A stretch of 7,015 nucleotides of DNA from Hyphomicrobiales bacterium. GTDB taxonomy: Bacteria; Pseudomonadota; Alphaproteobacteria; Rhizobiales; Xanthobacteraceae. This document shows positions 1 through 5,714 of the stretch, piece by piece (the stretch's first letter is position 1; every line of letters begins with the position of its first letter). The notes under the pieces are model-generated. The model searched no databases, had not been told where the DNA came from, and saw only the letters and a program-made list of their open reading frames with translations. The position numbers were made by a program, and so were the translations under genes. The DNA lies in the NCBI GenBank assembly GCA_016210825.1, contig JACQTM010000270.1, positions 1 to 7,015 of the forward strand, given 5' to 3'.

Positions 1-390
1 ATCACGCACCGTAAAGGCGCCGCCGGCTTCGCGGTTGGTCATGGCGCGGATAACGCCGCGTTCACCCTTGACATAACTGAACTCGCGCACTTGCGCGTTC
101 GACTGAAACCGCACGCGCAAAGTTAGCGAATTGTCCGCGCCGATTTCAGCGCTCAAGATTTCGTTGCTGTCCTTGATGTCGCCAAAGTCCCGATCATGCG
201 CGCCTTGTCCACCGGCCTTGGGAATGAAGCTATAATAGCCGTTGCGGCGGCCAGCGGGAAAATCGCAATCGGCGGACCAGGTGCCGAGCAAGCCCCAAGT
301 CTTAAGCGTATCGGCGACCGTTTCCGCGCAAGCGATGTCAGGCGGGGCGAAGAGTATGGCCAAGATGGCGGCGGACAAGCGCATTAGCAT
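1..390 (-). CDS. Small exported (periplasmic) hypothetical protein, 3' end cut by window edge
   Basis: The frame is open for 130 codons from an ATG at 390 down to base 1 and continues beyond the window. The N-terminus is a good Sec signal peptide: MLMR, a hydrophobic run (LSAAILAILFAPP), then an Ala-Cys-Ala/Glu cleavage site near residues 22-23. The mature part starts with a 'LLGTWSADCDFP' segment (residues 34-45) and continues as a soluble chain rich in charged and beta-prone residues. I chose the ATG at 390 because GAAGG (398-402 on the plus strand, read in reverse) sits 7 bases upstream; a second in-frame ATG lies two codons later. I do not recognise the family. The 'GTW...DC' start resembles small periplasmic beta-barrel or lipocalin-like proteins common in Rhizobiales, but that is only an impression. 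It is divergent from hisI with an 82-base gap, so the two promoters must lie in 391-472; no clear -35/-10 pair could be picked there. Confidence 0.8.
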   Translation of the reverse strand, partial: MLMRLSAAILAILFAPPDIACAETVADTLKTWGLLGTWSADCDFPAGRRNGYYSFIPKAGGQGAHDRDFGDIKDSNEILSAEIGADNSLTLRVRFQSNAQVREFSYVKGERGVIRAMTNREAGGAFTVRD

Positions 391-472
391 CGGACGACCT
401 TCAAAGATTGGGATGACCGCTTTGGCCGGACGATGTTAGCTTGCGACCGCGCAGCGCGCCAAGGAGATTGCC

Positions 473-883
473 ATGTCGCCCCGATTTGATGAACCCGGCA
501 GCAACCGCCGCGAACTGGAAAATGGCACCGCGTTCACGCCGCACTTCGACGGCGGGCTCATCGTCTGTGTGGTCGCCGACGCGACCGACGGCGAGGTGCT
601 GATGCTCGCCTACATGAACGACGAGGCGCTGGCGCGCACCATCGACAGTGGCGAGGCGTGGTTCTTCTCGCGCTCGCGCAACGAGCTGTGGCGGAAGGGC
701 GCGACCAGCGGCAATCGATTCCAGGTCGTGAATTTACGGGTCGATTGCGATCAAGACGCGCTGCTGATGACCGTCAAGGTCGCCGGCAATGGTATTGCCT
801 GTCATACCGGCAGGCGCTCGTGCTTCTATCGCGCCGTGCCGGTCGGGAAAAAAGGCGCGGTCAAGCTCGAATTCCATCAATGA
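473..883 (+). CDS. hisI: Phosphoribosyl-AMP cyclohydrolase (monofunctional HisI)
   Basis: HisI opens the purine ring of N1-(5-phosphoribosyl)-AMP to give ProFAR, the third step of histidine synthesis, in the cytosol. The 136-residue protein has the expected length for the stand-alone enzyme, with no HisE pyrophosphohydrolase domain fused. Family signatures are plain: 'FFSRSRNELW' then 'KGATSGN' (residues 64-81), the metal-binding 'DCDQD' (91-95), and 'CHTGRRSC' (110-117). The cysteines at 92, 110 and 117 match the zinc ligands of the family and the aspartates at 91, 93 and 95 the Mg site. The start is secured by AAGGAG at 461-466, six bases before the ATG. The stop is one base from the stop of the convergent CoA-ester lyase gene, leaving no room for a terminator between them. 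No other his genes are in view, so it stands alone here. Confidence 0.96.
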   Translation: MSPRFDEPGSNRRELENGTAFTPHFDGGLIVCVVADATDGEVLMLAYMNDEALARTIDSGEAWFFSRSRNELWRKGATSGNRFQVVNLRVDCDQDALLMTVKVAGNGIACHTGRRSCFYRAVPVGKKGAVKLEFHQ

Positions 884-884
884 A

Positions 885-1766
885 TTAACCGAGACCGGCA
901 GCCTTAGCGCGCGCGAGTAAGGCTTGTGCACGGGCGAAGTGCGGGCGGTCGAACATCACCCCATCGATGCCGACGACACCGACGCCAGGCGCGGCGGCGA
1001 AGGCCGCAACGACGGCGCGCGCTTTCGCGATGGCCGCAGGCGTCGGTGTGAACACCTCGTTGATGACCGGTACCTGGCCGGGATGAATCGCGAGCTTGCC
1101 TGTGAAACCGTCGCGGCGCGCTTCCTCGCATTCCCGGCGCAAGCCATCCATGTTGCGGAAGTCCACATAGACCGTGTCGATCGCTTGCACGTCAGCCGCG
1201 GCGGCACCCGCGAGACAGAGCGTGCGCGCGAGGCGATAGGGATCGAGGAAATTGCCATCCTTGTCGCGGTTCGCCTCGGCGCCAAGCTCGGCGGACAGAT
1301 CCTCCGCCCCCCAGGTCAAACCGGTAAGCCGCGCGCTGGAACCCGCATAGCTGCCAGCGACAAACATCGCCGCCGCCGTCTCGGTCGCCAGTGCGACGAT
1401 GGTGATGGCACCGTCGGGCAAGCCGACGATCGCCTCGCGCGCGGTGAGCTTGGCGTCGAGATGGATCACCGAGGGGCCGCCCACAGCCTTCGGCAGCATG
1501 ATGGCGTCGGGCTTTCCCGGTACGACCGCGTCGAGATCGGCATCGGTCAGCCCGGTCTCGATGCCGTTGACGCGCACCAGGATGCGAGGCCTATCCGCTT
1601 TCGCTGTCGCCTCCTGCAGGAAAGAAGCCGCGCTTTCGCGCGCTTCCTTCTTGCGATCCGGGGCAATGGAATCCTCGAGATCGACGATCAGCGCATCGGC
1701 GCCGCTCGTTAAACCCTTTTCGAGTTTTTTTGGCGCGTCGGCGGGGATGAATAGGAGGGAGCGCAT
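885..1766 (-). CDS. CitE/HpcH-HpaI family CoA-ester lyase (malyl/citramalyl-CoA lyase-like)
   Basis: The 293-residue protein is a full-length TIM-barrel lyase of the CitE-like group, whose members cleave or form 3-hydroxyacyl-CoAs such as malyl-CoA, beta-methylmalyl-CoA or citramalyl-CoA using Mg2+. Landmarks in order: 'MRSLLFIPAD' start; 'VDLEDS' (28-33); 'RVNG' with the CoA/substrate arginine R65; 'MLPK' (90-93); 'ATETAAA' with metal ligand E129; 'LTWGAEDLSAELGAEAN' with metal ligand D156, 27 residues on as in Mcl-type enzymes; 'IHPGQVPVINEVFTP' (227-241); and the C-terminal 'DGVMFDRP' lid motif. The start fits the family N-terminus exactly, but no convincing Shine-Dalgarno precedes it ('GACGAACACCCC' before ATG). 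A stop codon blocks extension from the next upstream in-frame ATG. The same-strand MaoC hydratase 3.3 kb upstream is a likely former operon partner. Substrate cannot be fixed from sequence, and citE proper is less likely because no citD/citF is present. Confidence 0.9.
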   Translation of the reverse strand: MRSLLFIPADAPKKLEKGLTSGADALIVDLEDSIAPDRKKEARESAASFLQEATAKADRPRILVRVNGIETGLTDADLDAVVPGKPDAIMLPKAVGGPSVIHLDAKLTAREAIVGLPDGAITIVALATETAAAMFVAGSYAGSSARLTGLTWGAEDLSAELGAEANRDKDGNFLDPYRLARTLCLAGAAAADVQAIDTVYVDFRNMDGLRRECEEARRDGFTGKLAIHPGQVPVINEVFTPTPAAIAKARAVVAAFAAAPGVGVVGIDGVMFDRPHFARAQALLARAKAAGLG

Positions 1767-1861
1767 GGGGTGTTCGTCGCTATTGGAAATTCATTGCAAC
1801 AACTGATACGATTAATTGAGATGGACGCAACCAGTGCTTGAGTCTTGTTGAGGAGGGTGAC
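1767..1861. promoter_or_regulatory. Divergent intergenic region between CoA-ester lyase and patatin-GH19 genes
   Basis: This 95-base, A/T-rich gap separates two divergently transcribed genes and should contain the promoter of the patatin-GH19 gene and whatever now drives the lyase gene. I see an isolated TTGCAA (1794-1799) and A/T-rich 'GATTAAT' (1810-1816), but their spacing is too short for a normal sigma-70 promoter, so no promoter is called. The right end holds the strong ribosome-binding site described separately. Confidence 0.35.
1851..1856 (+). promoter_or_regulatory. Ribosome-binding site fixing the start of the patatin-GH19 gene
   Basis: A perfect AGGAGG lies five bases before the ATG at 1862. 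The open frame extends back to a TTG at 1838, but that codon has no comparable site in front of it and would place the AGGAGG inside the coding region. The ATG at 1862 is therefore preferred. Confidence 0.8.
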
Positions 1862-4800
1862 ATGGCATCGGATTGGGGGAGATATGCAGAGCCGCTCGAA
1901 CAAGTTTATCGGCTTATCCGTAACACGAAATGGTTCGTTGCTCTTTCTCTCGTGATCACGCTTGCGCTCTATATTCCGGGGCAACTGCGCGAATTGTATA
2001 GAAAAATCGTCGCCACCATTACGCAATCTTTCGGACCGATCGATCCGTTTTCCGTCGAACCGATAGCATCAGCTTGGCCGGGTGTGTTCGAGGCAATCCG
2101 ATTTTTCCTGCCTCTCGTCGCTATCGCGGTCTTTATTTCTGTCGGAACCCGGCAGGTCACGACGGAAAGCCTTTCTCTCATTCCGCGGCCGACACGCGCG
2201 GTGCGCGAAGTCGCACGCGTGCTGCCATCGTTGCTTGGTTTCCTTCCGCTTCTGTTCTGCGGAATAGCGCAGCTTGTCGCCGCGCCGATGCAATATACTG
2301 CGGACGCCCTAGCCAGAATCCCGGTCGGTAGCCGATGGGCTGGCAGCGATCTGACACTTGCCGGCGACGTCCGTGAGGGGCTCACGATCAGCGGGATTAT
2401 TACGCTGTTCCTAGCCGTCGTCTTCTTTCTAGGCGTATGGCGATGGAACGACGCGACTCGACGCTACGCCCATCGCGTCAATGAATTCTATTTTTCCAAT
2501 CCGCGGTTCCTCCTCCTGACGGTGTTGTTGATCACAGTCACGACTATTGCTTTCCTTGCTGCGCCGGTAAAATTACCGCAAGTGATTGGTTCCTTTAGCG
2601 TGCTTGCATTATTCGTACTGTGTGTTGCGGCCTTTTCCGTGCATTTCAGCCTACTGACGATCAATCAACGAATTCCTTATCTCACGATATTCTTGCTTCC
2701 GGCTGTCTTATGGTCGCTTCCCGACTGGAACGACAATCATGCGGTGCGATATGTCGTGGACGCTAACGCCGCGCGCGTCCATGCAGCGGCGAGCGCCTCA
2801 GCCCGCGATCAATTCGAACAATGGTATAAGAGGCGGGTCGACCTTGCCGAATACGAGAATAACTACCCTGTCTATATTGTGACCGCGCAGGGTGGCGGTA
2901 TTTACGCAGCCTACCAGTCAGCGGTGTTTCTTGCCCGTATGCAGGATTATTGCCCGGCTTTCGCGCATCATCTGTTCGCCATCAGCTCGGTTTCGGGCGG
3001 AAGCGTCGGCGCCGCCGCCTTCGTCGCGGCTTTGCGTCAACGGGCGCGACCCGCCAGCGTCGACGATAAGCCTACATGGCTGAAGAATCCTTGCCCGCGC
3101 ATAGCGAAATTTCTTGGCGGGGAAACAACCGCCGCAAATAGCGATCTCATCCTGCCAGACGGACTTGAACCGGATGTCAGGAAAATCTTGAATTCCGACT
3201 TTCTTTCGCCGCTCGTCGCCGCCTCGCTGTTTCCCGACTTCACCCAGCGCTTTATCCCGGTTGCCATCGGTGATTTCGATCGTGCGCGCGCGCTTGAATA
3301 CGCCATCGAAGACGCCTTCGTTGCAGCATTCCCAGCCTCCAAGCAGAACGCGTTCAAACAGAGCTTTCTGTCAATGTGGGATGCGGGCATCGATGCGCCG
3401 GCCTTACTGATGAACACAACGGATGCCGCGAGCGGACGCCGCGTGCTGCTATCGCCATTTGGCTTGGTGCCGCCGTCGAATGACGACTGCAAGGACGGCA
3501 AGGCAAGACATGCGGGGTCCACAGTCCATTTTCAGTCGTTGTGTCAATCACAGAGCGCTGGCCCCAGCGTACTCGATATCTCCTTAAGCACGGCAGCAGT
3601 CATGAGCGCTCGCTTTCCGTGGGTAACACCTGCAGCAACGGTGCCGGTGAACGATTCGCGCTTTACCGGCAGCAATTACCTGCGACTTGTCGACGGCGGT
3701 TATGTCGACAATTCAGGTGTCGAAACTGCGCTCGACCTAATTAGCGCGCTCGCTACCGTCGAAAGCCAAATCGCGGCGAGAGCAGATGAGCATCTCACTT
3801 TCGGTGACGGCAAGCCGTATCGTCGTGTTAGCTTTCATCTCATCGTTTTAACCGGGGGTGACTTTCCCGTTCGTAACTCTTATGCGCTTGGGGAGACGGC
3901 AGAACCATTGCGCGCGTTATTGAGCACTCGCACTTCGCGCGCCTATGTGGCCATTGAGCGCGCCGCGCGAGAATTGGGGCCGAACCACATCAAGGAGGTT
4001 GCTGTCACCGCGCCGCGGCTCAAGCGCATCGACCTCACCAATCGGTATTACGATTTGCCGATCGGCTGGGCGATGGCGGAGCGGACTCAATACATCATAG
4101 GGCGCCAGAGTGGACAATTTCTCGACTGCGATCCGGACGTACATTTCAAGCCGAAACTCGGCAAGGACGCTGTCGATGCCGATTGTGCACAGCTGCTCGT
4201 CTATTACGAACTAAGCCGCTCGTTGCCCGCCGCGGCCAAATACATCGAAGCCGCCGAACGCCTGCGCCGAAAAGGCGGCGACACAAAGCGCGATGCAGAA
4301 ATGCGGCTAGATCACGAGGCGGTCATGCGCTGCTACAGCAAAAACGTAGAGATTCGCAACAAGGTCGGGTGGGATATTGGTCCAAGAGAAGCCGATGCCT
4401 TCGACAAGCTTCTGGACGTGTGGGACGAGCATCCTCACTGGAAGGATGACCGTTGGCTCGCATTCATCGTCGGCACCGTGATGTACGAGACCGGTCACCT
4501 GCGTTACTGGCACGCGCCGCTTGCATTCCCGTCAGCGGAGCGCATTTGGGCCAAATTCAAAAAATACCTGAAGAATCCCGAGGAGGCGCGCAACTTCGTC
4601 AACAAGCCCGAAACTCTGGCGAACAGAATTTACGCAAACCGGCACGGCAATGGCGATGAAAACAGTCGCGACGGCTGGCGCTATCGCGGCCGTGGCATGA
4701 TCCAGATCTTCTTTCGTGAGAACTACGAACGATTCAATAAGCTAGTCGATAACCACGGTCTTAGCCTTGTGACCGAACCCGATCTTGCCTTAGTGCCAAT

Positions 4801-5071
4801 CGTCGCCGCGCGCATTGTATTCAGCATGGCAACTAGGCCGGAAGGTCAGAGCACGCTTGCAAAATTCTTCAACGCGCAGAATGCGAACGAGGCGGGAGAT
4901 TGGGAGAATGCGCGCAAGGCCTTCCTCGTTGATCCGGCGAACGAGGGCGTTTTCATGCTGAATCTCGACGAAGGCGTCACGGAGACGAAAAAATACGGCA
5001 AGTTTTTCCTCGATTGCCTGAAGCGGCCGGAGGCTAAGCGGCAATCGGACGCGCTCGCCGCACAACAATAA
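1862..5071 (+). CDS. Polytopic membrane protein fusing a patatin-like phospholipase and a GH19 chitinase/lysozyme-like domain
   Basis: This is a 1069-residue, three-part protein. Part 1 (about 24-287) has roughly seven hydrophobic segments, near 24-40, 80-95, 119-141, 175-194, 215-235, 241-264 and 271-287. Part 2 (about 335-760) is patatin-like: an oxyanion loop 'AQGGGIYAAY' (342-351), a nucleophile elbow 'ISSVSGGSVG' with S378 as the probable catalytic serine, 'AAVMSARFPWVTP', and 'LVDGGYVDNSG' with D611 as the dyad aspartate. Patatins hydrolyse acyl chains from phospholipids. Part 3 (about 835-1050) resembles the GH19/COG3179 chitinase-lysozyme fold: 'MYETGHLRYW' with candidate acid E876, 'LANRIYANRHGNGDENSRD' and 'GWRYRGRGMIQIFFRENY' (938-955). 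Such domains cut chitin or peptidoglycan. The gene is A/T-richer than its neighbours (hand-counted 60-base lines at 2521 and 4681 give about 47-48% GC, against 62-70% for lines in the lyase, maoC and transglycosylase genes). It contains at least six TTA leucine codons. It lies opposite in strand to both flanking genes. The domain calls are firm, the biological role is unknown, and activity is untested. Confidence 0.88.
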   Translation: MASDWGRYAEPLEQVYRLIRNTKWFVALSLVITLALYIPGQLRELYRKIVATITQSFGPIDPFSVEPIASAWPGVFEAIRFFLPLVAIAVFISVGTRQVTTESLSLIPRPTRAVREVARVLPSLLGFLPLLFCGIAQLVAAPMQYTADALARIPVGSRWAGSDLTLAGDVREGLTISGIITLFLAVVFFLGVWRWNDATRRYAHRVNEFYFSNPRFLLLTVLLITVTTIAFLAAPVKLPQVIGSFSVLALFVLCVAAFSVHFSLLTINQRIPYLTIFLLPAVLWSLPDWNDNHAVRYVVDANAARVHAAASASARDQFEQWYKRRVDLAEYENNYPVYIVTAQGGGIYAAYQSAVFLARMQDYCPAFAHHLFAISSVSGGSVGAAAFVAALRQRARPASVDDKPTWLKNPCPRIAKFLGGETTAANSDLILPDGLEPDVRKILNSDFLSPLVAASLFPDFTQRFIPVAIGDFDRARALEYAIEDAFVAAFPASKQNAFKQSFLSMWDAGIDAPALLMNTTDAASGRRVLLSPFGLVPPSNDDCKDGKARHAGSTVHFQSLCQSQSAGPSVLDISLSTAAVMSARFPWVTPAATVPVNDSRFTGSNYLRLVDGGYVDNSGVETALDLISALATVESQIAARADEHLTFGDGKPYRRVSFHLIVLTGGDFPVRNSYALGETAEPLRALLSTRTSRAYVAIERAARELGPNHIKEVAVTAPRLKRIDLTNRYYDLPIGWAMAERTQYIIGRQSGQFLDCDPDVHFKPKLGKDAVDADCAQLLVYYELSRSLPAAAKYIEAAERLRRKGGDTKRDAEMRLDHEAVMRCYSKNVEIRNKVGWDIGPREADAFDKLLDVWDEHPHWKDDRWLAFIVGTVMYETGHLRYWHAPLAFPSAERIWAKFKKYLKNPEEARNFVNKPETLANRIYANRHGNGDENSRDGWRYRGRGMIQIFFRENYERFNKLVDNHGLSLVTEPDLALVPIVAARIVFSMATRPEGQSTLAKFFNAQNANEAGDWENARKAFLVDPANEGVFMLNLDEGVTETKKYGKFFLDCLKRPEAKRQSDALAAQQ

Positions 5072-5096
5072 CGAATAATGCCGCCCGCGCTCTCGC

Positions 5097-5582
5097 TCAT
5101 CCCAGCCGCTTGACCATGAATGCCTGGCGGCGGCACTCGGCGACGAGCTTACCGTCCTGATTGAACGCGCGATGATGAAATTCGACGATGCCGGCATTCG
5201 GCCGCGACTTCGATTCGCGCTTGCCCAGTACCTCGGTCGAGCAATGCATGGTATCGCCCTCGAACAGGGGATGCGGGAATTTCACCTCGGTCATGCCGAG
5301 ATTGGCGATGGTGGTGCCGACGGTGAGATCGTTCACGGAGATGCCGATCATCAGGCCGAGCGTGAACAGCGAGTTCATCAGCGGCTTGCCCCACTCGGTC
5401 TCCTGCTCGCAGAAATGCCGGTCGATATGCAGCGGCTGCGGGTTGAGCGTCATGTTGGAGAACAGCATGTTGTCCATCTGCGTCACCGTGCGGGTGAGGC
5501 GATGCTCGAAGACGTGGCCGGCCGTGAAATCCTCGAAATAAATGCCGCCGCGCTTGTGGCGAATAGCTGCGTCCTGACCCAT
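5097..5582 (-). CDS. MaoC-family hot-dog (R)-enoyl-CoA hydratase-like protein
   Basis: This 161-residue single hot-dog protein is of the MaoC dehydratase group, whose members hydrate 2-enoyl-CoAs, including mesaconyl-CoA and itaconyl-CoA in related lineages. Recognisable stretches are 'GIYFEDFTAGHVFEH' near the start, 'RTVTQMDNMLFSNMTLNPQ' followed by 'PLHID' with N47 and H52 in the hydratase-2 position, 'GISVNDLTVGTTIANLGM' and 'VKFPHPLFEGDTMHCSTEVL', all typical of the mesaconyl/itaconyl-CoA hydratase-like branch. The frame is open to an ATG at 5648, but the start at 5582 has AAGGAG eight bases upstream and begins with the family-like N-terminus; the extra 22 residues look non-native. Its 3' end is 25 bases from the convergent patatin-GH19 gene. 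The same-strand CoA-ester lyase (885-1766) is the plausible next enzyme of its pathway. The exact substrate is inferred, not shown. Confidence 0.88.
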   Translation of the reverse strand: MGQDAAIRHKRGGIYFEDFTAGHVFEHRLTRTVTQMDNMLFSNMTLNPQPLHIDRHFCEQETEWGKPLMNSLFTLGLMIGISVNDLTVGTTIANLGMTEVKFPHPLFEGDTMHCSTEVLGKRESKSRPNAGIVEFHHRAFNQDGKLVAECRRQAFMVKRLG

Positions 5583-5590
5583 GACGGTGT

Positions 5591-5596
5591 CTCCTT
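5591..5596 (-). promoter_or_regulatory. Ribosome-binding site fixing the start of the MaoC-like gene
   Basis: Read on the minus strand this is AAGGAG, eight bases before the ATG at 5582. It supports the shorter 161-residue product over the 183-residue frame that opens at 5648. Confidence 0.7.
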
Positions 5597-5605
5597 CGAC
5601 CACGC

Positions 5606-5631
5606 AATGCCGAGCATGACGTATCGGCATT
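5606..5631. promoter_or_regulatory. 8-bp perfect inverted repeat upstream of the MaoC-like gene
   Basis: AATGCCGA (5606-5613) and TCGGCATT (5624-5631) are perfect reverse complements separated by 10 bases. The pair ends 23 bases before the preferred maoC start, inside the 132-base divergent gap shared with the lytic transglycosylase gene. The spacing suits a dimeric transcription factor operator, or a small hairpin in the maoC leader. No regulator gene is in the window, so the assignment is tentative. Confidence 0.35.
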
Positions 5632-5714
5632 AAGTTTCCATTTACCATAATCGCCCAAGCTCTTCACGGCCGTGCGCCCCGCGACCCGCGGATTCGCCAA
5701 GGCCGGGGCCAAAT

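Noticed and set aside
196..439. Two short plus-strand open frames at the left edge
   Set aside because: They lie opposite a minus-strand gene with a convincing signal peptide and ribosome-binding site and show no features of their own.
924..1712. 262-codon plus-strand open frame opposite the CoA-ester lyase gene
   Set aside because: Its translation is Arg/Asp/His-rich with no domain signature, and the opposite strand encodes a full-length protein with all CitE-like motifs. It is a GC-driven antisense shadow.
4264..4278. Hairpin CGCC-GAAAA-GGCG as a terminator
   Set aside because: It is short, has no T-tract and lies within the coding region of the patatin-GH19 gene.
1862..5071. Assignment as a CBASS-type phospholipase effector or a type VI secretion lipase effector
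   Set aside because: No cyclic-nucleotide synthase, VgrG/PAAR, adaptor or immunity-like gene is in the window, and the multi-spanning N-terminus is unlike the soluble members of those groups. A defence or antagonism role remains only a possibility.
5583..5648. N-terminal extension of the MaoC-like protein to the ATG at 5648
   Set aside because: The extra residues do not look like the family and would run through the palindrome and the ribosome-binding site that serves the ATG at 5582.
5149..5712. 187-codon minus-strand open frame overlapping the MaoC-like gene in another frame
   Set aside because: It is Arg/His/Pro-rich without motifs, while the overlapping frame gives a clear MaoC protein with a good ribosome-binding site.
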